From assembly GCA_027624135.1 (NCBI GenBank), contig JAQBXL010000008.1, positions 1 to 52,443 on the forward strand: a stretch of DNA of 52,443 nt, given 5' to 3'. Under the pieces are notes generated by a model that saw only the letters and a list, made by a program, of their open reading frames with translations, had not been told where the DNA came from and made no database searches. Numbering within the stretch: the stretch's first letter is position 1; every line of letters starts with the position of its first letter. Of this stretch, positions 35,755-44,471 are shown in pieces. Source of the DNA: Chloroflexota bacterium. GTDB lineage: Bacteria > Chloroflexota > Dehalococcoidia > Lucifugimonadales > UBA3495. Position numbers and translations under genes: made by a program.

Positions 35755-36837
35755 ATGGTCCAAGACGACGCCCAGCAATCGAACTTGGGTCTGGAACGGG
35801 GGGGCCAACTACCCGCCATGTTCTCCAGATATAAAAACTCTGTAGAACAAGAGCTCTATAAGGCTGTGCCCGGCTCTGACGTGTCTGAGGCGTATCGCCT
35901 GCTCCGTTACCACCTTGGTTGGATCGACCAGCAGGGCCGCGCGATGGGGACCACCACCTCTCAAGGCAAAGCTCTCCGCCCCACCTTGTGTCTATTCGCT
36001 TGCGAGGCTTTAGCCGACGATTACTCTAAGGCGCTCCCCGCCGCTGCGGCTCTGGAACTGATTCACAATTTCTCTCTGATCCACGATGATATACAGGATC
36101 AGGACGTGGTGCGGCGGCACCAACCCACGGTCTGGCATATCTGGGGAGTCCCCAAAGCCCTTGCCGCCGGCAACGCCATGCAGTGCACCGGCGACCTGGC
36201 GCTGCTGGGTGCCGGTGGAAAAGATGTTGCCCCGGAGACGGTGCTTCGGGTTTCGAGCATCTTGACCGAAAGCTACATGGAGATGATTCAAGGCCAGTGC
36301 ATGGACTTGGCCTTCGAGTCCCGTACCGATATCAAAGCTGATGAGTATCTGTACATGATCGCCTGCAAAACCGGAGCTTTGATCAGGTGCGGCATGGAGA
36401 TTGGCGCTCTGCTTGCAACGGAAGACGAGGCTAAGGTGCGGGCATTCGCTGATTTTGGCGATTGTCTGGGCCAAGCCTTCCAGATAAGAGACGATTATCT
36501 GGGTATCTGGGGCGATGAGGCTACCCTTGGCAAGGCCACCGGCAACGACATACGCCGCCGGAAGAAATCTTATCCTGTGGTGTTCGCTCTGGAGCGGGCC
36601 AGCGGCCGGGCCATGGACGACCTGCTTCGCATATATGGACAAGACGAGTTGGAAGAGGACGATGTGCAAAGGGTGTTAGCAGTGTTGGACGAGGTAGGCT
36701 CCCAAGAACACTCCCAACGCATTACGGAGGCGGCAGCAGCACGGGCTCTTGAGGTATTGAAGCCGGTTTCGCTGCCAGATTGGGCTCAATCCGAGGCCGA
36801 AGAACTGGTTGACTTTCTGGCCGGAAGAGAATACTAA
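35755..36837 (+). CDS. Polyprenyl (trans-isoprenyl) diphosphate synthase
   Basis: A 360-residue all-alpha prenyltransferase. The track start at 35671 lies on the -10 box, so the ATG at 35755, with GAGGAG just upstream, is used. The first aspartate-rich motif is DDIQD (111-115); the second is RDDYLG (245-250). It condenses IPP with allylic diphosphates; in this locus it most likely makes farnesyl diphosphate for squalene, although the product length cannot be read safely from sequence. It is the first gene of the hopanoid locus, 82 bp before hpnH. Confidence 0.88.
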   Translation: MVQDDAQQSNLGLERGGQLPAMFSRYKNSVEQELYKAVPGSDVSEAYRLLRYHLGWIDQQGRAMGTTTSQGKALRPTLCLFACEALADDYSKALPAAAALELIHNFSLIHDDIQDQDVVRRHQPTVWHIWGVPKALAAGNAMQCTGDLALLGAGGKDVAPETVLRVSSILTESYMEMIQGQCMDLAFESRTDIKADEYLYMIACKTGALIRCGMEIGALLATEDEAKVRAFADFGDCLGQAFQIRDDYLGIWGDEATLGKATGNDIRRRKKSYPVVFALERASGRAMDDLLRIYGQDELEEDDVQRVLAVLDEVGSQEHSQRITEAAAARALEVLKPVSLPDWAQSEAEELVDFLAGREY

Positions 36838-36919
36838 CCTAGTACCCACGTGACGGGGATCGAAACCGGTCCTAAACAGGAATAGCTACCTATCAAGGTT
36901 TTACGAGAGGTTTTACGAT

Positions 36920-37978
36920 ATGACCACTGCAGAACAATGCAAACGAGCCACAAGACCATTGGAATTATCCGTCAGATTGGCGGGCTACATATTAAAGAAC
37001 AAGCTCAAAGGCAGGAAGAAATTTCCCTTGGTGACGATGCTTGAGCCTCTGGAGATGTGCAACCTTGCCTGTGTCGGCTGCGGGCGTATTCGCGAGTATA
37101 AGAATGTGATGGATAAGATGATGCCGGTGGAGGAGGCGCTTAGAGCGGTCCACGAGGCCGGCGCTCCCATAGTTTCAATCGCCGGCGGAGAACCGACCAT
37201 CCACCCCCAGATCGACGAGATCATCAACAAGCTGATTGAAGAGAAGTACTTCGTTTATTGCTGCACCAACGGCCTGCTGTTGGACCGGGTCATGGACAAG
37301 ATTCCCCCGTCCAAGTACCTGTGCTGGGTAGTGCATATGGACGGCATGGAAGAGAAACACGATGAGTCGGTGGATCGCAAAGGGGTCTTCACCAAGGCCG
37401 TGGCCGCCATACAGTCGGCCCTTGACCGCGGCTACCGTGTCTGCACCAACACCACCGTCTTTCGCACCAGCGATGTTGACGATCTCTCGGAGATGTTTCG
37501 CCTAGTCGCCGACCTTGGAGTCGAGGGCTCCATGATCTCCCCTGGCTTCGATTTTGAAGACGCCCCTGAGCAGGACATGTTTTTGACTCGTATGGAGTCG
37601 CATACGCTCTTCCAGCAACTGCTGTCGCCAGAGCATTCCGAAGGCGCTCGTTTCTACAACAACCCGCTCTATCTGAACTTCCTGAAAGGAGAGCGCGAGT
37701 ACCAATGCACTGCCTGGTCCAACCCAACCTACACGGTTATGGGATGGAGGAAGCCCTGCTATCCCCTGGCCGACGAGCATGTGGAACACGTAGATGAGTT
37801 GTTCGACCAGGACATCTGGGATAAATACGGTGTGGGCAAAGATCCCCGGTGCGCCAATTGCATGATGCACTGCGGATTTGAGTCTGCCACCATCTTTACG
37901 GCTATAACCACGCCCAAAGATTGGGCCACCTTGATCAAGTCTGGCGCTGCCCTCAAGGGCGGCATCACGGCTGCCTAG
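36920..37978 (+). CDS. hpnH: Adenosyl-hopene transferase HpnH (radical SAM)
   Basis: A 352-residue radical SAM enzyme. The CxxxCxxC motif is C47-x3-C51-x2-C54 (CNLACVGC), preceded by LEPLEM. The GGEPTIHP motif follows at about 94-101, and the C-terminal DUF3463-type segment contains further cysteines (PRCANCMMHCGFE). HpnH joins the 5'-deoxyadenosyl group to diploptene to give adenosylhopane, the first step to C35 hopanoids. The gene order with HpnG, HpnA and the cyclase supports this. Confidence 0.95.
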   Translation: MTTAEQCKRATRPLELSVRLAGYILKNKLKGRKKFPLVTMLEPLEMCNLACVGCGRIREYKNVMDKMMPVEEALRAVHEAGAPIVSIAGGEPTIHPQIDEIINKLIEEKYFVYCCTNGLLLDRVMDKIPPSKYLCWVVHMDGMEEKHDESVDRKGVFTKAVAAIQSALDRGYRVCTNTTVFRTSDVDDLSEMFRLVADLGVEGSMISPGFDFEDAPEQDMFLTRMESHTLFQQLLSPEHSEGARFYNNPLYLNFLKGEREYQCTAWSNPTYTVMGWRKPCYPLADEHVEHVDELFDQDIWDKYGVGKDPRCANCMMHCGFESATIFTAITTPKDWATLIKSGAALKGGITAA

Positions 37979-37996
37979 CTTTACGAGTAAGGGACG

Positions 37997-38734
37997 TTGT
38001 TGATCGTGGCTGCCAGCATGAATCAAGAACTGATCGGTCTCCGGCAAGAATTGCTTGAGATCGAGGATGTGACTGGAGTCCGCCCCCAGGTCGAGTTCCA
38101 TATTCTGGGAGTCGGACCAGACCGGGCGGGCAGCGCATTGGCCTCGCTGCTCGAAGATCGGCGTTCCGGCGTAGGTGGCGTAATGATTCTGGGAGTGGCT
38201 GGAGGCGTTAACCCCGCGCTGGAATCCGGAGACCTATTGCTGGCGGACCGGTACTCACTTCAGAACGGCGCCTCACAGGGGGCTGGACAGGCTCTCCGGC
38301 CCGACCCTCAGATGCTCAAGTCAGCAGAGCAGACTGCCCTTAATCTCTCCATGCCGGTCTGCAACGGCGGCTCATTGACCGTTGACCATTTGGTTTCGGA
38401 GCGGGAGGAGCGGGAAGACCTTCGGGCGCAGTATCAGGTGGACAGCGTAAACATGGAAGACTACCGGGTTGCCGAGGCTGCCCAAAATGCGGGCGTGCCC
38501 TTCCTGTCGGCCAGAGTGGTTCTGGACACTGCCAACGAAAGCCTGCCCGGCTATCTGCCGGGACTGGCAAAATCGCCATACAAAGTCATAACTAATGTGC
38601 TGCTCATGCCGTGGCGGATCCCGACGATGCTTCGTCTGAAGAGACAGCTTCAATTGGGCCAGATGGTCTTAACCAACTTTGCGGTGGCCTACATGAAGGA
38701 GACCGGGGTCATTGGCAACGGGAATTCCCGTTAG
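37997..38734 (+). CDS. hpnG: Purine nucleoside phosphorylase/nucleosidase, HpnG-like
   Basis: A 245-residue protein of the nucleoside phosphorylase/MTAN fold: LGVAGGVNPALESGDLLLAD and MEDYRVAEAA plus DTANES near the C-terminus. In hopanoid loci HpnG releases adenine from adenosylhopane to give ribosylhopane. The start is a TTG at 37997 or 38000 after AAGGGA; no ATG fits. It follows hpnH by 18 bp and precedes hpnA by 18 bp. Confidence 0.87.
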   Translation: MLIVAASMNQELIGLRQELLEIEDVTGVRPQVEFHILGVGPDRAGSALASLLEDRRSGVGGVMILGVAGGVNPALESGDLLLADRYSLQNGASQGAGQALRPDPQMLKSAEQTALNLSMPVCNGGSLTVDHLVSEREEREDLRAQYQVDSVNMEDYRVAEAAQNAGVPFLSARVVLDTANESLPGYLPGLAKSPYKVITNVLLMPWRIPTMLRLKRQLQLGQMVLTNFAVAYMKETGVIGNGNSR

Positions 38735-38752
38735 CAGGATTAAATCAAATAG

Positions 38753-39796
38753 ATGAAGGTATTAGTCACCGGCGCCACCGGATTCATCGGCGGAAACCTG
38801 GCCCGCGAACTGTGGCGGCGCGGTGACGATGTTCGGGCACTGGTACGCCCAGGTAGCAATCGATTAACAATTGAAGACACCGGAATCGTCCCAGTGGAAG
38901 GCGATATCCTGGACCGGGCATCAGTTGACCGTGCCGTTCTGGGTTGTGAGGTGGTCTTCCATGTGGCCGCCGCCTACACCTTCTGGTCCAGAGATCCTAA
39001 GAGAGTGTCTCTGACCAACGTGGAGGGCACGGTCAACGTGCTTGACGCGGCAAGGCAGGCGGGGGTCTCCCGCACGGTCTACACCAGCACCGTGGGGACC
39101 ATAGGCCTGGCCAAGAGAGCGCTGGGTGACGAGGAGACACATCTCGATGCAAAGACGCTCCACGGCCACTACAAGCAGTCCAAGCTCCAATCGGAGCAGA
39201 AAGCTTTGGCCAGGGCGGCCGATGGGATGCCGGTGGTGGTGGTGAATCCCACAGCGCCGGTTGGGCCGTGGGATGTAAAGCCCACGCCCACGGGGCGGAT
39301 GATTCTGGACTTTCTCCGCCGGCGGGTCCCGGCTTATTTGAAAACTGGAATGAATCTGGTGGACGTGGCTGATGTGGTGGATGGCCACATCCTGGCATTG
39401 GAAAAAGGAAGATCCGGCGAACGGTACATACTGGGCAACCGGAACGTGAGTTTGAAGGAAATTTTCGACATACTGAGCAACCTGACCGGCCTGTCGGCGC
39501 CTCGGATAAGAGCGCCCTACTGGCTGGTAGTCGGCGCTGGCTATGCCGACCGGTTCGTAGAGGGGACTCTGCTGCGCCGAGAGCCGGCCATTCCTGTTGA
39601 GGGAGTCCTGGCGTCGAAGACACCGGCTTACGTTAGTTGCGAAAAAGCGATCCGTGAGTTGGGACTGCCCCAGCGGCCCATCGAAGACGCATTGCAACAG
39701 TCGGCTGATTGGTTCTCGGCCCACGGTTACATTGACGGTAACATCGACGGCTACTTCGATAGTAAGGGCGGAAAACCCGAGGGAAGCACAGCATAG
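38753..39796 (+). CDS. hpnA: Hopanoid-associated NAD-dependent epimerase HpnA
   Basis: A 347-residue extended short-chain dehydrogenase/reductase. GATGFIG (7-13) binds NAD(P), and the YxxxK pair is Y140/K144 (HYKQSKLQ). It matches the sugar epimerase/dehydratase-like HpnA of hopanoid operons, whose exact reaction is unsettled. The stop at 39794-39796 is followed immediately by the squalene-hopene cyclase start region. Confidence 0.92.
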   Translation: MKVLVTGATGFIGGNLARELWRRGDDVRALVRPGSNRLTIEDTGIVPVEGDILDRASVDRAVLGCEVVFHVAAAYTFWSRDPKRVSLTNVEGTVNVLDAARQAGVSRTVYTSTVGTIGLAKRALGDEETHLDAKTLHGHYKQSKLQSEQKALARAADGMPVVVVNPTAPVGPWDVKPTPTGRMILDFLRRRVPAYLKTGMNLVDVADVVDGHILALEKGRSGERYILGNRNVSLKEIFDILSNLTGLSAPRIRAPYWLVVGAGYADRFVEGTLLRREPAIPVEGVLASKTPAYVSCEKAIRELGLPQRPIEDALQQSADWFSAHGYIDGNIDGYFDSKGGKPEGSTA

Positions 39797-39800
39797 ATTG

Positions 39801-41798
39801 GTGACTGAATCGAGACATACAGATGTCAGGCAGGCGGCGGACCGGGCAGTGCGTCAGTCCCAAGATTACTTCCGTCGAACCCAATATCAGGACGGCTATT
39901 GGTGGGGCGAGTTGGAGTCCAACCCGACCATGGAAGCCGAGTATCTGATGTTGTGCTATTTCACGGGCCGGCATGACCCGGAGCGATGGCGCAAAGTCTG
40001 CAACTACATACTCGGCAAACAGCGGAGCGATGGCTCGTGGGGCCAGTACTACGAAGCCCCTGGAGATGTGAGCACTTCGGTGGAGTGTTACTTCGCCCTG
40101 AAACTGGCCGGTCATTCTCCGGACTCGGAACCCCTGCGCAAGGCCCGGGAATTCATACTGGCCAACCGCGGGGTGCCCAAGGTCCGCGTATTCACCAAGA
40201 TATGGCTGGCCCTGTTCGGTCAATGGGACTGGAAAGGCACGCCAAACATGCCACCCGAGATGATTTTTCTGCCATCTTGGGCGCCGTTCAACATCTATGA
40301 ATTCGCCAGTTGGGCCCGCGCCACCGTGGTGCCCATGCTGATCATCCTGACCCACCAACCCCATTGTCCGGTGCCAGAATCGGCCAACATCGATGAACTA
40401 TATCCAGACGGCCGGGATGCCACCGATTACTCCTTGCCCAAACCCACCGGGGGTTTGGGAGTGTCCAAAGCCCTGCACTGGTCGGACAAGCTGGTCGGAC
40501 TCTACCATCGGTTGCCGGTGCATCCACTACGAGGCCACGCAGAGCGCAGGATCTTGCAGTGGATCCTGGAGCATCAAGAGGCCGACGGTTCCTGGGCCGG
40601 GATTCAGCCACCATGGGTTTACTCGCTGATCGCGCTGCATGTCTTGGGTTACGGACCAGAACACGAGGCAGTCAAAAAAGGTTTTCAAGGCTTCGAGGCG
40701 TTCGCCATTGAAGACGAAGATACCTGCACCGTTCAGGCTTGCCTTTCGCCCGTTTGGGACACCTGTATCGCCCAATTAGCCTTGTTGGAATCCGGCATCG
40801 CCCCTGACGACCCCGTGGTCCAAACCTCGGCCAGATGGCTTCTGGACAAACAGATATTCTCGGGCGGCGATTGGCAGGTGCGTGAGAAGGACCTGCGCCC
40901 TGGGGGATGGTCGTTCGAGTTCGATAACCAGCACTACCCCGACATAGATGACGCATCCATCGTCGTCATGGCTTTGAACATGGTTCGTTTGCCGGACGCC
41001 GAAGAACCCCGCCGGGCTGAATCGATCAAGCGGGGTGTGGAATGGATGGCCGGGATGCAATCCAAGAACGGCGGTTGGGCGGCGTTTGACAAAGACAACA
41101 ACAAGCAATACCTGACCAAGATTCCGTTCTCGGATTTTGGCGAGACTCTTGATCCTCCCAGCGTTGACGTCACCGCTCACCTGCTGGAGATGTACGGGCG
41201 GTTGGGCTACACCAGAGAGGATCAGGCCGTTGACCGGGGTTTCAACTACGTGGTTAGCGAGCAAGAAGAGGATGGCTCTTGGTTTGGCCGTTGGGGGGTC
41301 AATTACGTCTATGGAGTCGGTGCTGTGTTGCCGGCGCTGGAAGCCATCGGCGAAGACATGACCCAGCCGTACATCAGAAAGGCCGTGGATTGGATCGTGG
41401 CTCACCAGAATGAGGATGGCGGTTGGGGCGAGAGCTGTGGTTCCTATGTTGACCCGGCTCTTCGGGGCGTGGGACCGAGCACAGCTTCGCAGACTGCCTG
41501 GGCCTTGCTAGGGCTGGTTGCATCCGGAGACCACGGGTGCGAGGCCGCCCGGCGGGGAGTAGAATACCTCGCCAAGACGCAACAGGAAGACGGAGCGTGG
41601 GACGAGCCGTACTTTACTGGCACCGGATTTCCCGGCTACGGAGTGGGCGAGAGGTTAAAGGACCTGCCGGATCCCGGAGAGTCGGGCTACCAGGGTTTGG
41701 ATATGCCGGCCGGTTTCATGATTAATTATCATCTGTACCGTAACTATTGGCCGCTGTTGGCTTTGGGAAGGTATTCCCGAGCCGTTTCCGTAGAGTAG
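39801..41798 (+). CDS. shc: Squalene-hopene cyclase
   Basis: A 665-residue class II triterpene cyclase turning squalene into hopene and hopanol. The protonating DXDD motif is DIDD (381-384 from the GTG start). Several QW motifs are present (QRSDGSWG, QEADGSWAG, QSKNGGWAAF, QEEDGSWFG, QNEDGGWGE, QQEDGAW). The track ORF begins within hpnA (39597), but its first 67-68 codons are a shadow. Start options are GTG at 39801 or TTG at 39798; both follow GGGAAG at modest spacing. Membrane association through a hydrophobic patch is expected. Confidence 0.97.
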   Translation: MTESRHTDVRQAADRAVRQSQDYFRRTQYQDGYWWGELESNPTMEAEYLMLCYFTGRHDPERWRKVCNYILGKQRSDGSWGQYYEAPGDVSTSVECYFALKLAGHSPDSEPLRKAREFILANRGVPKVRVFTKIWLALFGQWDWKGTPNMPPEMIFLPSWAPFNIYEFASWARATVVPMLIILTHQPHCPVPESANIDELYPDGRDATDYSLPKPTGGLGVSKALHWSDKLVGLYHRLPVHPLRGHAERRILQWILEHQEADGSWAGIQPPWVYSLIALHVLGYGPEHEAVKKGFQGFEAFAIEDEDTCTVQACLSPVWDTCIAQLALLESGIAPDDPVVQTSARWLLDKQIFSGGDWQVREKDLRPGGWSFEFDNQHYPDIDDASIVVMALNMVRLPDAEEPRRAESIKRGVEWMAGMQSKNGGWAAFDKDNNKQYLTKIPFSDFGETLDPPSVDVTAHLLEMYGRLGYTREDQAVDRGFNYVVSEQEEDGSWFGRWGVNYVYGVGAVLPALEAIGEDMTQPYIRKAVDWIVAHQNEDGGWGESCGSYVDPALRGVGPSTASQTAWALLGLVASGDHGCEAARRGVEYLAKTQQEDGAWDEPYFTGTGFPGYGVGERLKDLPDPGESGYQGLDMPAGFMINYHLYRNYWPLLALGRYSRAVSVE

Positions 41799-41875
41799 GA
41801 GCGCAACGTAATGGCAGACCTAAGAGAAATAATTTCAATGTCGATTCACGCTAAGTTAAAAGGGGGAACTGCATT

Positions 41876-42319
41876 ATGAACACCAAGTCATTTTGCAAAC
41901 GGTTGGAGACCAAGTGCGCGCCGGAGTTCATCGATATCACAGATTGGGTGGCCCAATGCGTCGTCGATTCCCAGATAGCCCACGGGTTTGCTGTTGTGTA
42001 TTCCAAGCACACCACCGCGGCCATCAAGATCAACGAGAACGAGCCATTGCTGCTGCAAGACATGGCCGTATTTCTGGAGAAGATGTCTCCAAGGGAGAAC
42101 GGCTACCAGCACAATAATTTCGAGATTCGCACCGTCAACATGAACGATGACGAGTCACCCAACGGCCACGCTCACCTGCAACACCTGCTTCTTGGCACCA
42201 GCGAGACGGTGCCGGTGATCGACGGCGAGATGCAGTTCGGAAGATACCAGAGCGTATTCTTCATCGAACTTGACCACCCACGCAGCCGGGAAGTCATGGT
42301 CCAGGTGGTCGGGGAATAG
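41876..42319 (+). CDS. yjbQ: YjbQ/UPF0047 family protein
   Basis: A 147-residue UPF0047/YjbQ protein with the metal-site motifs SKHTTAAIKINE (His) and NGHAHLQHLLLG (His). E. coli YjbQ shows thiamine phosphate synthase side activity; the real role is unsettled. It sits between the cyclase and the HpnD-like synthase, an unusual place, so a lipid-linked role or simple coincidence are both open. The start follows AAAAGGGGG. Confidence 0.9.
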   Translation: MNTKSFCKRLETKCAPEFIDITDWVAQCVVDSQIAHGFAVVYSKHTTAAIKINENEPLLLQDMAVFLEKMSPRENGYQHNNFEIRTVNMNDDESPNGHAHLQHLLLGTSETVPVIDGEMQFGRYQSVFFIELDHPRSREVMVQVVGE

Positions 42320-42450
42320 CGAGACCGAACGTTTGTACCCGGATAATGGGCGATCCGAATCCGGGTCTGCCACATCGTGCAAGATGACAACTAGGCGGGC
42401 CAGTGGCACTCTGGCCCGCTCCCCCGAATCGGGATTCTCCGGTAACTCCT

Positions 42451-43347
42451 ATGCCCACTTCCTCAATAGAACTTAAATCAGAACTTAAATCGGCTTACGA
42501 GGCCTGCCGGACGATCACCCGCCGGGAAGCCAAGAACTTCTACTACGCATTTTTGACCCTCCCAGCGGCCAAGCGCCGCGCCATATATGCCGCATACGCT
42601 TTCTGCCGCCATTGCGATGATTCGGTCGATGAGGAAACCTCGACCGACGCCAAGTTGACGGCGTTGGCCGATCTTCAGTCCAATCTTGACGCCGCTTATT
42701 CTGGCAACCCATCAAGCCCGGTTTTCCTGGCGTTGGCCGACGTCGCACAGCAGTACGAGATTCCCCAAGCCTACTTCCAAGGGGTCATACGGGGCGTCGA
42801 GAGTGATCTGGTTAAGGACCGGTTCCAGAACTTTGACGAACTGCGGGAATATTGCTACCGGGTGGCCTCGGTCGTGGGGCTGATCTGTCTTCAGATCTTT
42901 GGTTACGAGGATGACGACGCCAAGGAGTATGCCGTCGATCTGGGCCTGGCGATGCAGCTGACCAATATCATTCGAGATGTGCGAGAAGACCTGGACATGG
43001 GCCGGGTCTATCTGCCCCAAGACGAGATGGCGCGGTTCGGGTACTCTGAAGAAGACCTGAGGAACGGGGTTCGCAACCAGGCTTTTATGGACCTGATGCA
43101 GTTCCAGTCCCAGCGAGCCAGGGGATACTTTGACTGCGGATTCAAGCTGCTACCGTACCTCACCAGGCGGTCCCGAGCCTGTCCAGCCGTCTTGGGCGCG
43201 CTATACTCCAAAGTGTTGGACCGGATCGAGGCGTCGGAATACAACGTCTTGGAATCTAGGGTGTCACTAAGTAAGTCCGAAAAGATCAAGATAACGGCCC
43301 AGACCTGGTTGGGCAGTATGTTGCCCCTCTCTCGTCCCTTCCGGTAA
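42451..43347 (+). CDS. hpnD: Squalene/phytoene synthase family protein, HpnD-like
   Basis: A 298-residue trans-isoprenyl head-to-head synthase. Two aspartate motifs are visible, DDSVD (56-60) and DVRED (176-180) in RDVREDLDMGRVYLP. In hopanoid producers HpnD makes presqualene diphosphate from two farnesyl diphosphates, after which HpnC and HpnE complete squalene. The length fits HpnD rather than the longer classical squalene synthase with a C-terminal helix. The ATG at 42451 is chosen over the track start, which adds 16 residues; the ribosome-binding site is weak. The phytoene-synthase alternative cannot be excluded. Confidence 0.85.
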   Translation: MPTSSIELKSELKSAYEACRTITRREAKNFYYAFLTLPAAKRRAIYAAYAFCRHCDDSVDEETSTDAKLTALADLQSNLDAAYSGNPSSPVFLALADVAQQYEIPQAYFQGVIRGVESDLVKDRFQNFDELREYCYRVASVVGLICLQIFGYEDDDAKEYAVDLGLAMQLTNIIRDVREDLDMGRVYLPQDEMARFGYSEEDLRNGVRNQAFMDLMQFQSQRARGYFDCGFKLLPYLTRRSRACPAVLGALYSKVLDRIEASEYNVLESRVSLSKSEKIKITAQTWLGSMLPLSRPFR

Positions 43348-43445
43348 TCTCTAATACCAGATCAGGCCAAGCAATCTGCTTGGCTGGATGTTGGAAGATG
43401 ATAAACTGGTGAGTCGATAATCACCGGGGCAGGCGGCAGGATAGG

Positions 43446-44426
43446 ATGGCCCGACAGGGAAAGATAGTAGCCGTAACCGGCGCCTCCGGTTACATCGGCA
43501 CCAAGCTTCTGGAGCTGCTGGAGCAGGAGCCCGGCCTCCAGAAAATTGTGGCTTTCGATGTCAAACCACTATCCGTTCCCATACACAACATCACGGTCTA
43601 CCGCAAAGACGTCTCCAAACCCATCGACGACGAGTTGAACGACCAGGGGGCCACCACCATGGTTCATCTGGCTTTCAACGCCAGCCGCGGCGTCAACCGT
43701 CGCGATGTGGCCGCGATACGCCATGAGAACCTGGACACCTTGCGGTCGGTGTTAGCGTCATGCGTTAGGGCGCGGATTGGGCACCTGATATACCTGAGCT
43801 CCCACACAGTTTATGGGGCACACAGCGATAATCCACTCCCCATTCTTGACGATGCGCCGATGCGGCCGTCGCAAGATTATCCCTATGGCTACGACAATTA
43901 CCTTAATGAACTGGCGCTGGAAGAGTTTGGCCGGGCCCAACAAGATATAAAGATCACGGTACTGAGATCGTGCATCGTTCTGGGGCACGGCGCCGACAAC
44001 TCGGTGACCCAGGCATTTTTCCGCCCGTGGCTCCTGGGCGTGCTGGACGCCAACCCGGCGATGCAGTTCGTCTATGATGATGATCTAGCCAGGGTCATCT
44101 CCATCATCATCCAAAGAGAGACGCCCGGAACGTTCAATGTTGCCGGTGACGGGGTGGTCTATTACCGAGAGATGGCCGAAATCATCAAGAGCAAGCTCAT
44201 CAACCTTCCGGCGCTCCTGGCCTATCCCATGGCTCAATTGTCTTGGGAGCTTCACTTGCAGAGGGACGCCACTTCTCAAGGACTGGACATGGCCCGCTGG
44301 CCGATCATAATGAGCACCGGGAAACTCCATAAGACCATCGGATACCGGTTCTGGCATACGGGATTGGACGCACTGACGGCGTTCGCCAATTCAGCGTATC
44401 TCTACAAGGACCCTGCCCCATTTTAG
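43446..44426 (+). CDS. NAD-dependent epimerase/dehydratase-fold protein, atypical active site
   Basis: A 326-residue extended SDR. GASGYIG (12-18) binds the nucleotide. The expected YxxxK pair is not seen: the region reads YGYDNYLNELALEE, with Asn where Lys is usual. A Ser pair at the strand before (YLSSHTVYG) is present. It may be an NAD-binding protein with altered chemistry or no catalysis. The SD AGGATAGG precedes the start. It follows the HpnD-like gene by about 100 bp and precedes the nucleoside hydrolase. Confidence 0.82.
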   Translation: MARQGKIVAVTGASGYIGTKLLELLEQEPGLQKIVAFDVKPLSVPIHNITVYRKDVSKPIDDELNDQGATTMVHLAFNASRGVNRRDVAAIRHENLDTLRSVLASCVRARIGHLIYLSSHTVYGAHSDNPLPILDDAPMRPSQDYPYGYDNYLNELALEEFGRAQQDIKITVLRSCIVLGHGADNSVTQAFFRPWLLGVLDANPAMQFVYDDDLARVISIIIQRETPGTFNVAGDGVVYYREMAEIIKSKLINLPALLAYPMAQLSWELHLQRDATSQGLDMARWPIIMSTGKLHKTIGYRFWHTGLDALTAFANSAYLYKDPAPF

Positions 44427-44471
44427 AAGCGTCATTTTCTCCAGACTCGATCAGGTATCGACGAGAGACCG

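Noticed and set aside
39597-39797. N-terminal extension of the squalene-hopene cyclase ORF
   Set aside because: It is the hpnA sequence read in another frame; the cyclase begins after the hpnA stop.
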